Position numbers and translations under genes: made by a program
In this document: piece by piece, positions 13,741-22,087 of the stretch
Layout of the letters: each line of letters begins with the position of its first letter
How positions within the stretch are numbered: position 1 is the stretch's first letter
The notes under the pieces: generated by a model
The model's input: the letters and a program-made list of their open reading frames with translations, nothing else
What the model was told of the DNA's origin: nothing
Database searches by the model: none
Assembly (NCBI GenBank): GCA_004431415.1
Contig: QPMI01000064.1
Location: 248,001-312,000 of the forward strand
Reading direction: 5' to 3'
DNA length: 64,000 nucleotides
DNA from: Cyanophora paradoxa
Taxonomy: Eukaryota > Glaucocystophyceae > Cyanophorales > Cyanophoraceae

Positions 13741-14237
13741 GCGGCAATCTCAGAGAACTCGACGGCGGACGCGCAGATGTCCGTCTTGAGGTCGTACTCG
13801 CCTGCCGCGCGCGGTATTCATGATCATACATATGCGTGCTCAGAATAGGAGTTTGAAAGTGCCGCAGTACTAGTGCGCGTTCTCGGCGAGACGCACATAC
13901 AGCCCAGACGCCGGTGGCGGTCCGTCCAACCACCGCCAGCCGCGTGGCGCTCGTCCCAGGCGTTTCTCCGCCGAGCGGCCCGAGCTGGACGACGAATGCA
14001 ATCTCCTTGAGTTTCCCACGCAGGCTCACGTCCCCTGCGGTCGCTGATGTCAGAATTGTCGCCAATGTCCAGAGCTAGCTGCAGGTCTGATCGTGCGAAG
14101 CTTAAGGGCCTACCGGCTTTCGTTTGCATAGGGTGGGCGAGAAGGAGAGCCCAGAACAGGACAATCAGACTGCATGTAGTGGTTCGAGTCAACGTGCTAT
14201 GTATGCGTGCTAGAGCTGTATGCGTGCTCGCCATCAT
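13709..14237 (-). CDS. Probable first exon(s) with signal peptide
   Basis: A minus-strand ATG at 14,237 opens a segment with a basic stretch followed by a hydrophobic core (CSLIVLFWALLLAHP) and a small-residue site, a typical secretory signal peptide. A second coding-like frame, containing GDVSLRGKLKEIAFVVQLG, runs from about 14,065 to 13,850 in a different phase, so a small intron or a reading-frame problem must lie between the two. The position, upstream of an extracellular-type gene on the same strand, suggests this is its 5' end. No splice junction joining the two frames was established. Confidence 0.35.
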
Positions 14238-14239
14238 GT

Positions 14240-16398
14240 AAATGTCTCGCTTATGATCGTGCATGTACATGTATGCCTATACGGATGCCTCTGCGCCGCC
14301 GCCACTGGGCCAGGCACTCGGCACCGTGTGGGAAGGTACTTGGCACTGAAACTTCGGAAGGTATAAGCCTACGTATACTGCAACACTGGGCCAGGTTGTT
14401 CGCTGGGCTTCTCAGCAGACTCGGCGGCGAGTCGGCGCTAGCTGCAGCCTGCAGATCCGATGATCCGATGATCTAAAGTCTAGCCTTCTGTAGTACCGGT
14501 ATAGAAGATCTCGCCGAGTCGGAGACGCGCCGACCTCAGTGACCGTCGGACCTGCAGCCTGAGGCTGGCCCGACCACCGCCGAGTCGGCGCCGACCGCGG
14601 CCGGTACCACCGTACCAGGCTCCCAGCCTCGAGTCCCAGACTCCCAGGCTGAGCCTGGGGCCCTGGACCTGATATCGATGGCACCGTTGCGCATGCATAT
14701 CATAGTAGTATATGCATGGACTCCGGGAGTGCCATGGCCCAGTGGACCGGGACGGTGAATCGTCGGTGATGGACCAGCAATGGTCCAGACCGTCCAGCAT
14801 GGTGGGCATTGCAATTGGTGGCAGGCGTGCACTGCCGTGCATGCGCAGTCTCTGAGACTCTGACTCAGTGAGTCACTGTCCGACGGTCACGTCTGTCACG
14901 AGTCACGACTCACTGAGTCAATGATCATGATCATTGGATCATGATTCATGAGTCGAGTCATGATCATGATCAGGATTCATGAGGCTCATGACTCAGTGAG
15001 TTGCCAGAGACTCTGAGAGTTGGGTGAGCACTGACTCTGCAGCTGCCACTGGGCCAGTGACTGCCACTGAGCACTAGGGCTGTGGTCGCTGGTAGGGCTG
15101 GGCCGGTGGCGGCCGGTGGCAGTGGCAACCTCCCACCGACCGACCGGGTGGAAAATCTGGCCCACCGCCATACAACGCCCGGTACCATACAAATTAAAAT
15201 TCTAGGGGGGTAGGCTCGCAAAAATGTCATATTCTCGCGCGCGAAAGTTTCATATTCCTCATCACTGAATTCGCACACACCGAGACAGTACAGCTAGTGA
15301 TGTAACTGGGGTGTCTGACTGTGTCATGTCGAAAGGTAACAATTTAGGCTAAGGCGCAATGCTAGCCATCAGAAACCGGACAGGGTGGAGCTATTGTACT
15401 GAGGAAAGCGACCTACACACACCTAGCAACGCTACTTACTCCTACCTAGAGAGCCAAATCAGGACAGAGCAACCATAACCCCCCCTCAAGACGTGGGAGC
15501 CTACAGGAGAGAACCCAGGTATAAGCGAGGATATGGGGTTGGAGCCGCGCAGCCTGAACTATAGCCCTCCATCTGATAGGGAAGATGCACACTAAGGGAA
15601 CAAAGCCAGCTAACCCAGGGAGGGCCGGAAACCGGAGCCCGTGAGAGCCCGGGTGAAAACCGGCGGGCGCACAGCGTCGCCAGCCGAGACCAGCAAGCTG
15701 TGCTCCTCGGCCGAGAGATACCTCCTCCAGCTGGCGCGCGTGCGCACGCGGAATCCGCTGCGGCGGGGGTTGGGAGGCCCCGGGCCGCCCGAGTGCTCAG
15801 AAGCACATCGCCTCGCCAGGAATCCAAGCATCTGTGCGGCCGCGACGCCCACGGCCGCGACGCGGGCGTGCACTCACACGACCGACGATCATCTGCGCGG
15901 GCGCAGCGCAGGTCGCCGACCCCATAGCCGCGGGCGGCCGATCGCTACCGCAGAGAAGTGCTTGGGCTGAACGAGAGAGCAGCTGCTAAAGCCGCCGCTG
16001 GTGTCCGCTGGAGTGGCTCGCCGAACCGACCCACGGAGCGGATTCCTAACGGACGCGCGGCTAACCAGCTAAAGGAGGGATGGAGGCGCCGCCGAGGCGA
16101 TTCGCGGCAGCCGGAGAGGCGCCCAGCGGGCAGGAGCCCGCCACCTACTTTCTCTCCAGGTCGGGGTACGCGAATCCAAAGTTTCATATTCCGTACTCAC
16201 CCAGCAAAGTGCTGCTTAGTTCATCTTCCTCCGCTCCTGCCTTGCAATCGTGAATGACGTCGGAGCCCAAGGAAGCTGACGTCGACGCCATCGATATCGA
16301 TATCCCGTACCCCGCCTGAGCACCAACCACCCCGGCCTCCCCCACAACTGGCTTGAACCCGCCCCAAAGCACTCGCTTTATAATAATTTAGATAGTAG
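14240..16398. other. Low-complexity intergenic DNA, no supported gene
   Basis: ORFs here lie on both strands with skewed, repeat-driven composition and no recognisable domain. The stretch contains many 6-bp palindromes and a dense block of TGATCA and GAGTC motifs near 14,840-15,010. Nothing here could be supported as a gene. Confidence 0.5.
14840..15010. repeat. Block of short palindromes (TGATCA, GAGTCA/TGACTC)
   Basis: The strings CATGATCATGATCA, GAGTCATGATCA, GACTCACTGAGTCA and variants follow one another over about 170 bp, so the block could fold on itself repeatedly. No encoded function was seen. Confidence 0.7.
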
Positions 16399-16504
16399 GC
16401 GCGTATACGTAGCGCCTTGAAGCTGTGCCCTCCGGCCTTTGTTCTTGATACCGGACCGCCGCCTTTGCCTTCGTCTTCTGCTTCGCTGGTCGTATCCCGC
16501 CGGC
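16399..16504 (+). pseudogene. Left part of an ORF interrupted by the Polinton
   Basis: A plus-strand frame open from 16,399 (after a TAG at 16,396-16,398) runs into the Polinton at the target site. If the element and one copy of the 6-bp duplication are removed, this frame continues without a stop at 42,029 and runs to a stop at 42,286-42,288. The predicted product is rich in Ser, Arg and Pro and belongs to no family I recognise. Whether it was ever a functional gene or exon is unknown. Confidence 0.35.
16499..16504 (+). repeat. Target-site duplication, left copy (GCCGGC)
   Basis: GCCGGC directly precedes the left TIR and is repeated directly after the right TIR at 42,023-42,028. Six-base duplications are typical of Polinton integrases. 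The hexamer is its own reverse complement, so it could formally also be counted as part of the TIR. Confidence 0.8.
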
Positions 16505-16533
16505 GCCTGTTGTTAAGGGGAGGACCCCCCCTC

Positions 16534-16562
16534 AAACCAGACCGCCCCCCAAAGTCTGGTTT
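16534..16562 (+). repeat. TIR hairpin motif, outer left copy
   Basis: The 9-bp arms AAACCAGAC and GTCTGGTTT flank an 11-base loop of mostly C. The same hairpin recurs at 17,330-17,358 and inverted at 41,168-41,197 and 41,965-41,993, embedded in a direct repeat of roughly 70-90 bp. Confidence 0.85.
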
Positions 16563-16755
16563 TACCTTCAGGGCTCCACCCCTTCTAGCGTCATCAATTA
16601 ACGATTTCCCTGAAAACAGTTAGACGTGCCAATTAGGCGTGTTGTTCGCTATATTACAGATTCATTGTTAGCTAGGCGTGTGCCAGTGTATTTTTGAATC
16701 GATATCTGTCATAAAGACATCTCAATGCAACATATAAATTGGAGATTGTGCTGCA

Positions 16756-17295
16756 ATGGAGACAAACATTCCTGTTGGTTCTACGGTGATTCAAATCAAG
16801 TCGGGTAGCAAGCATTATCAGTTGCTAGTTTCCGAGTTCGATAAAGACTTGCTTGCTGGATGGAGGATAACTGCATCTCCGGATGGATATCCCGAAGCAT
16901 CCAAACCACGGGATAAAGGATCAAAAGAATGGCTCAAAGTGCGCGATGTGATCCTTGGTAAAGCGAGTCCAGGATTTGTGCACTTGTCGCTGAATGGTGA
17001 TAAAATGGACTGTCGCAGAGAAAACCTTCGTACTGTGACGAAAGCGCAGCACCACCTTTATAATCGTTCGGGTATGCGAACAAGAAACACCAGTGGGTAT
17101 GTAGGTGTGATGTTTTTAGAAAAGAAAAACAAATGGCGCGCTAACTGCTCAAGAAGTGAGATACAAAAGACGATCGGTGAGTTTGAAACTGCAGAGCTCG
17201 CAGCGCGTGCCTACGATCAGTACGTTATTGATCATACTCCTGAGGCTGATCGTCAATTTCTGCATCTGAACTTCCCACAAATATCCCTGTTGTAA
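16756..17295 (+). CDS. HNH endonuclease with AP2 domain, left TIR copy
   Basis: The 179-residue protein starts at an ATG 15 bp after a TATAAATT stretch. Residues ~70-110 carry an HNH-type core (VHLSLNGDKMDCRRENLR followed by KAQHHLYNR). Residues ~113-175 form an AP2/ERF-like DNA-binding domain (SGYVGVMF, KWRANC, AARAYDQYVI). This pairing is known from mobile homing-type endonucleases in phages, algae and large DNA viruses, which cut specific DNA sites. It lies entirely within the TIR, so the element carries two copies with identical translations. A role in spreading the cassette or in recombination between element ends is inferred. Hairpin-bearing direct repeats lie on both sides. Confidence 0.9.
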   Translation: METNIPVGSTVIQIKSGSKHYQLLVSEFDKDLLAGWRITASPDGYPEASKPRDKGSKEWLKVRDVILGKASPGFVHLSLNGDKMDCRRENLRTVTKAQHHLYNRSGMRTRNTSGYVGVMFLEKKNKWRANCSRSEIQKTIGEFETAELAARAYDQYVIDHTPEADRQFLHLNFPQISLL

Positions 17296-17329
17296 AGGGC
17301 GGACTGTTGTAAAGGGGAGGACCCCCCTC

Positions 17330-17358
17330 AAACCAGACCGCCCCCCAAAGTCTGGTTT
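17330..17358 (+). repeat. TIR hairpin motif, inner left copy
   Basis: The same 9-bp stem as at 16,534 lies 34 bp after the HNH-AP2 stop codon, in a direct repeat of the outer copy. It could serve as an mRNA 3'-end signal or as a recombination site; the sequence does not decide which. Confidence 0.8.
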
Positions 17359-17528
17359 TACCATCAGGGGTCCACCCCTATAAGCGTGATCATTGAGCGA
17401 AATTAGTGAGCTAGAGTAGACGTGTTGATTAGGCGTTAGTTTAGGGAGATATCGGAACTGAGTTTAGGAGGGCGTGTGTGGGTGTACTTGGGGCCCCGGT
17501 TGCTTGCGCGCGGTCTGCTGCGGCCTCA

Positions 17529-17930
17529 ATCATCTTCTTCCACGATGATCAATGTTTTTTCTGTAGAAGTTCTCCTATGCCTTGGTGAATCGTGTCTTTG
17601 GGCATTCCTGAAATTGAACGGGAGCAGAGCCAAATTTTGCATTGGAGTTTTAGGGATCGCATGCCCATGGGTCCCAGGCCACGAGCTCCGTCTATCAGTA
17701 GGAACTAGCCAGGGCACAGGGGAGTCTGTTCGAGATTGTTCACAGGGCGACACTGACCGAGAAGTGTTCGGAGTTCCATCAGTGCCGTCGGTTTCTGAGA
17801 TATTTAGATCAATAGTTGTTTCGCAGCAGCTGCTCTTGAGATTGCTTGTGATGTGAAGGTGAAACATGTCAAGACATCTCCTTATCAAATCCATTCATAG
17901 TACTTGTTGCACATAAAAGAATGAAGATCT
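17529..17930. other. Left-arm spacer inside the Polinton, no gene seen
   Basis: Unique sequence lies between the inner end of the TIR and the first fibre-like gene. ORFs exist on both strands, but none shows family resemblance or a convincing start. Confidence 0.5.
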
Positions 17931-18764
17931 CTAAGGATTAGGATCAGCCCCACCAATTGGGAAATAACGATTCGAATTGAAGGTCTCACCGTACTTAACA
18001 CCATTTGCAATCACATCTGTTCTTTCGGCAAATAGAATAATTTTGTAGGCCCCCATGAGCGTAGCCCTCACAATAAACTGGTAATCTTCAACCCCCACTG
18101 GAGTAGAATGGAAAGCGACACCGAAATTGTCAATAGGATTAATTAAAACAGCTATGTTTGGCCGGAGAGCATCGTTTCTCCTACAAAGGAAGTAGATATC
18201 CGGGGGAATATCAACAACACTCTTGAAATGATTTCCGAGTGGCTGAACGTTATCTACGATCGATGTTTGCTCATTTATGTTTAGCGTGAAGACTTTGATG
18301 ATATAAGGCGAATTCATAGAAGGCACATAGGTTCGAATTCTTTCATTTACGTTTTCAGGGTTGGGTTGATCATTAACAAATATAGGGGCACAAGCAGCTC
18401 CGCCCACTCTCAGGCCGTCTCCTATATAAGCACCTCCAAATCTGCAGGTCAAAGCTCCTATTCTTGATTCGTAGGTAAAAGTATTAACCTTGTTAGCGTC
18501 GTCATAGCTATCAGGATCGCCATAATGCGCATTAAAATTAGCATTAGTTACAAGGAGATTAGTCGTTTTAATAGTGCCATTATTTTTGTCACATCGAACC
18601 TCTCCTAAACGTAATATGTGATTCTCCCGGAAGGTGTTTAAAGTTGGCTGCTGCTCTGTGGACTCTAGGCCAGGCACATCATCTGAAACTGCATGCTGCA
18701 GGACGTGGTTGGCTGGAGCGGCGAGGGTCAACGATGGAACTACTATTCTTTCAACAGCTTCCAT
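17931..18764 (-). CDS. Fibre-like paralogue 1 (unrecognised head)
   Basis: The 277-residue protein starts at an ATG at 18,764. Residues ~20-80 share a domain with the next three large minus-strand genes (HAVSDDVPGLEST, then VRCDKNNGTIKTTNLLVTNA), followed by a glycine-rich GGAYIGDG segment. The C-terminal half, about 150 residues of predicted beta-type sequence, has no family I recognise. The shared N-terminus with differing C-termini suggests a common anchoring domain with an interchangeable head, as in attachment fibres; this is inferred. It is the last of a run of same-strand genes separated by about 20-30 bp. Confidence 0.75.
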   Translation of the reverse strand: MEAVERIVVPSLTLAAPANHVLQHAVSDDVPGLESTEQQPTLNTFRENHILRLGEVRCDKNNGTIKTTNLLVTNANFNAHYGDPDSYDDANKVNTFTYESRIGALTCRFGGAYIGDGLRVGGAACAPIFVNDQPNPENVNERIRTYVPSMNSPYIIKVFTLNINEQTSIVDNVQPLGNHFKSVVDIPPDIYFLCRRNDALRPNIAVLINPIDNFGVAFHSTPVGVEDYQFIVRATLMGAYKIILFAERTDVIANGVKYGETFNSNRYFPIGGADPNP

Positions 18765-18792
18765 TTTAGAAAACAGAAGATAAAACTTTCAT

Positions 18793-19641
18793 TTAAGGTA
18801 TAGGATTTTCCGGATTGCCTTCCTCATACATATTATTCAGTGCTGGATCAACGTTCAGCCCTCTAGTAGCCACTGATGCAGCCACATCGGAGCGATAGCC
18901 GATGATTAGGATAGAGTATCGGCCTATCGCAGTAGCATATAAATCGAAAAGGTGCCTTGTATTAATATTACGAACAACGTATCCACGTCCTGCGTGTCCT
19001 AGACCCTGTACAAAGAACGTGTAAACATGGCCTATTTGATCATTTTGATCTTGACAGAGCGATTGAAGTGCCTTGGGGATTTCTCTGTTTGAAAGCAGCC
19101 TCTCACCGTCCAGACCATTTGGTGTACTTGAATTTGCTATGGTTATCTCAACCTCTACTAGAGCTTGTGCATAGGGAAGGTCACAGCAAGGTACATACAT
19201 GCGAACTCGTTTACGATTTTCAACATTCTCTACTGAAAAATCCGGCACATCATTGATGGCAATTGATGATGACAGCCCTCCACTGACTCTGCAGGCTCCG
19301 GTGATAGCTGCTCCACCGGAGCGCACAGTGAGGGCAGCAGTGTTTTGATCATAGTTTATGCTTCGGAGGTCAACACTGTACGAATCAACTCCTCCTGTTA
19401 TGGGCTGGGAGAAATTGGCATTTGTAACTAATAATCTAGTTGTTTTGACAACTCCAGAGTTTTTATCTGCACGCAATTCTTTACACCGAATCACCGATCG
19501 CTGATCAAATGCATTAGTTGAATTTGGACGCTCGGTGGACTCCAAACCAGCAATAGCATCACTAACTTCATGCTGCCTCATATGGATGGCTGGGGAGCCC
19601 AGCGAGTAGATAGGTAGTTGGACCCGATTGTACTCGGTCAT
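18793..19641 (-). CDS. Fibre-like paralogue 2 (unrecognised head)
   Basis: The 282-residue protein has the paralogous N-terminal domain (HEVSDAIAGLESTE, LRADKNSGVVKTTRLL) and a GGAAITG segment, followed by a C-terminal half resembling paralogue 1 in layout. I chose the ATG at 19,641 rather than 19,692, because the shorter start aligns with the other three paralogues and avoids overlap with the gene upstream. A structural or attachment role is inferred from paralogy and gene neighbourhood. It most resembles paralogue 1 in the N-terminal half. Confidence 0.72.
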   Translation of the reverse strand: MTEYNRVQLPIYSLGSPAIHMRQHEVSDAIAGLESTERPNSTNAFDQRSVIRCKELRADKNSGVVKTTRLLVTNANFSQPITGGVDSYSVDLRSINYDQNTAALTVRSGGAAITGACRVSGGLSSSIAINDVPDFSVENVENRKRVRMYVPCCDLPYAQALVEVEITIANSSTPNGLDGERLLSNREIPKALQSLCQDQNDQIGHVYTFFVQGLGHAGRGYVVRNINTRHLFDLYATAIGRYSILIIGYRSDVAASVATRGLNVDPALNNMYEEGNPENPIP

Positions 19642-19672
19642 TTGATAGAAACGCGAGAGAAAAAAATAGGCT

Positions 19673-19939
19673 TCACGGCTCTTCTGTGACATTGTTATAC
19701 TCGATTGCCTTTTTTACAGTTCCCCTTTGGAAAGCCTGTAAAACAATAGCCTCCTTTGAGGATGGTATTTGAATACCACCTGAGATGCAAGACTGGATCT
19801 CTTTCTGAACAATCTCATCAATTGCAATTCTTGCTCTGTTGTGGGCTGCATTATCAATCCAATCCTGAACAGAAGCAGCGCAATATTCCATTCCCAATTT
19901 CTCAGTATCTGAGAGAATCACTTGGTATATATTCGACAT
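19673..19939 (-). CDS. Small phage-tail-associated-type protein
   Basis: The 88-residue protein starts at the ATG at 19,939; the longer in-frame extension has no ATG near a plausible start. The core (AASVQDWIDNAAHNRARIAI followed by DEIVQKEIQ) is of a type I recall from short proteins encoded near tail fibres in marine tailed phages. I cannot give the family a name with certainty. It sits between two fibre-like genes, so a role in fibre assembly or as a minor structural protein is possible. Sequence after residue 60 (PSSKEAIVLQAF) continues the same theme. Confidence 0.6.
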   Translation of the reverse strand: MSNIYQVILSDTEKLGMEYCAASVQDWIDNAAHNRARIAIDEIVQKEIQSCISGGIQIPSSKEAIVLQAFQRGTVKKAIEYNNVTEEP

Positions 19940-19961
19940 TCCTATTTTATGATAAGAAAAT

Positions 19962-20990
19962 TTATGTAATGCTGATAAGCTCACCTGCAAATGCTGTTTT
20001 GGAAGTATAAACCCCATTTGAATTTGTTACAAGTGTTACATATTCGTTAGCAGCAATGTAAAGAATACAATTAAGCGAAATGGTTTTGTATCCAGCAGTG
20101 TTTGAAGCAATTACATTTATTGCAACTCCACTTGGGTTTGCATCATTTACTTGAAGAGTGAGCTCTATGGGTAGTGATGAGGCTTGTGAGTAGGTAACTG
20201 CTGAAAAACGGTAATGCCCTGAAACAGGAGCAGTAAATCTCCCATTAGCAACTGCAAAATGATTTGTAGGATGATTCAGTTGAACAATTCCCCAATTTAT
20301 CAAAGCAGTGGCGCTTGTTGCTGTATGATTATAGTTTAGCTGAACACAAAACCGTGGTTGGGAATGATATTTTAAATAGTTCTGTGTGTTGATTGTCAGA
20401 CAGTTGGATTCAAGCAACGCCACAGTATTGCTATTTCTTTTCAGCAGCAGATTTGTGGCTGATCCAGTATCTATTTCAGGGGTAATTACTTTTGTTGATG
20501 CTTGGACTATCTGTTGAGATTGATTTGGTATGGAAATACCAGCAGGTGCAGTAACAAGACCAGTAAAAGAACTTGTTCCTGTTATACTTACCTGAGTTGC
20601 TGTAAGAGTTCCATCAATTCTTGCACCATCTCCTATGTATGCACCTCCACTTTTAACGACAAGAGCAGAATTATTGCTTGTGTTATCAAAAGTAACTATT
20701 TTAGGTGTGGTGACTCCTCCCACATCATCATATATCGCGGAATCAGAAACAATCTGACCTGATTGAACTTGGTTCTTGTTTGATACAATGAGACCTGTGG
20801 CTCTCACTTTACCTCCGTTTCTATCACATCTTACTTCTTTGCATCTTATGACTGAGTTTTGAGAGAATGAATCCGCTCCTGTGGTCTCTGTGCAAATAAA
20901 CCCAGGTGTTGCATCTGTAACAGTGTGGTTAAGTTGATGTATTTTTGGGGCTGCGTAACAGAAAACAGGGACTGCTATTTGAGTGGTCAT
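19962..20990 (-). CDS. Fibre-like paralogue 3 with C1q-like head
   Basis: The 342-residue protein has the shared N-terminal domain (HTVTDATPGFICTET, then VRCDRNGGKVRATGLIVSN). A beta-rich shaft with GTLTATQVSITGTSSFTG follows at about residues 120-160. Residues ~205-342 read as a C1q/TNF-like jelly roll: GRFTAPVSGHYRFSAV is the typical C1q core, and FAGELI closes the domain. C1q heads normally form trimers and bind surface ligands, which fits a receptor-binding fibre. The ATG at 20,990 follows a TATAAAG stretch. Function in attachment is inferred, not shown. Confidence 0.8.
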   Translation of the reverse strand: MTTQIAVPVFCYAAPKIHQLNHTVTDATPGFICTETTGADSFSQNSVIRCKEVRCDRNGGKVRATGLIVSNKNQVQSGQIVSDSAIYDDVGGVTTPKIVTFDNTSNNSALVVKSGGAYIGDGARIDGTLTATQVSITGTSSFTGLVTAPAGISIPNQSQQIVQASTKVITPEIDTGSATNLLLKRNSNTVALLESNCLTINTQNYLKYHSQPRFCVQLNYNHTATSATALINWGIVQLNHPTNHFAVANGRFTAPVSGHYRFSAVTYSQASSLPIELTLQVNDANPSGVAINVIASNTAGYKTISLNCILYIAANEYVTLVTNSNGVYTSKTAFAGELISIT

Positions 20991-21012
20991 TCTTTATATT
21001 ACACAGACAATT

Positions 21013-22068
21013 TTATGTTAAACTCACAAGCATTCCACCAAAAAGTAAACGGGAGGGATATGTTGAGTAAGGATAATAAAGTTGTATAGAGTCATTTTCG
21101 GAAAGATTTATCAAAATATCAAGTCCATAGCAAGTGACTCCAGCTTTTTCTTGGTTGTAAACTTGAAATCCGGTGTCTGCTCCGTTTTTGTATAACATTA
21201 AATAAAATATAGTCGACGAAGTTCCAATTGAGAAGAAGAACCTATAACATCCAGCGATTGGTGCTGTAAAAGTTCCTGTTGTAGGATCAAAGCAATTTCC
21301 CTGATCTACCAACTCTGTCCCATAAGAAGTTATTGGACCACTTCCAGAAGGAATGGTGAAAGTTAAAGCTCCATTTGGCGATTGCTTTGCGGCGAAAAAT
21401 CTTGGACAACCATTTCGTTTTAGATACTTTTCGTTTGATAGTGTCAGAGTCTCGTAATGAGTGGGTGTCTGTAAATTGGAAGGTATCTTTTCAAGAGAGA
21501 AAATTGTTATACCATTCCTTTTATAGTTCATATTCAAATCGGCACCATTATCTATCTCAGGTGCATTGACCCTTGTAGTAGCTGTGAGAGTTCCATATTG
21601 GATACTTCCTGAGAGACCACCATTCAACGACATTAATCCTGTAAATGAGCTTGTCCCACTCACATTTAATTGATTTGCTGTGACAGTGCCCACTACATTA
21701 GCTCCATCACCAATATAGGCTCCACCACTCCTGACCACAAGAGCCGAGTTATTGATTGTGTTATCGAAAGTAACTATCTGTGCTGTGCTAAATCCACCAA
21801 AATTATCATAGACTGCCGAATCGGGGACTACCTGGCCTGCTTGAACCTGATTTTTATTCGAGATAATAATTCCTGTGGTTCTTATCTTGCCTCCATTTCG
21901 GTCACAGCGTATTTCTTTGACTCTCAGTATATTGGTTTCGGTTAAGGAGGTATTGCTTGCTGTTTCGGTGCAGATATTTCCAGGTGTAGAATCAACTACT
22001 TCATGAGAGGTGCTGTGTAGTGATTTTGCTGCAAGTTCATAGTTTGGAATCTCTAAAAGGGAGGTCAT
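21013..22068 (-). CDS. Fibre-like paralogue 4 with C1q-like head
   Basis: The 351-residue protein starts at the ATG at 22,068, preceded by TTATAAAG. Upstream in-frame codons lack an ATG and run into the neighbouring gene. N-terminal shared domain: HEVVDSTPGNICTET and IRCDRNGGKIRTTGIIISN. The shaft-like part contains GTVTANQLNVSGTSSFTG, nearly the same as in paralogue 3. The C-terminal ~150 residues again fit a C1q-like fold (GTFTAPIAGCYRFFFSIG). The N-terminal half is close to paralogue 3 while the heads differ considerably, consistent with duplication followed by divergence of the binding part. Confidence 0.8.
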   Translation of the reverse strand: MTSLLEIPNYELAAKSLHSTSHEVVDSTPGNICTETASNTSLTETNILRVKEIRCDRNGGKIRTTGIIISNKNQVQAGQVVPDSAVYDNFGGFSTAQIVTFDNTINNSALVVRSGGAYIGDGANVVGTVTANQLNVSGTSSFTGLMSLNGGLSGSIQYGTLTATTRVNAPEIDNGADLNMNYKRNGITIFSLEKIPSNLQTPTHYETLTLSNEKYLKRNGCPRFFAAKQSPNGALTFTIPSGSGPITSYGTELVDQGNCFDPTTGTFTAPIAGCYRFFFSIGTSSTIFYLMLYKNGADTGFQVYNQEKAGVTCYGLDILINLSENDSIQLYYPYSTYPSRLLFGGMLVSLT

Positions 22069-22087
22069 CTTTATAATTACGAAATAG

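Larger units (their letters stand above)
16505..17528 (+). repeat. Left terminal inverted repeat of the Polinton
   Basis: This 1,024-bp sequence is matched in inverse orientation by 40,999-42,022. It starts GCCTGTTGTTAAGGGG and ends at TGCGGCCTCA, after which the two ends diverge. It contains a whole HNH-AP2 gene and two copies of a GC-rich hairpin-bearing motif. Confidence 0.95.

Noticed and set aside
17476-17894. Overlapping ORFs on both strands inside the Polinton left arm
   Set aside because: The plus-strand one starts inside the TIR and neither has a family resemblance or a promoter-like upstream string.
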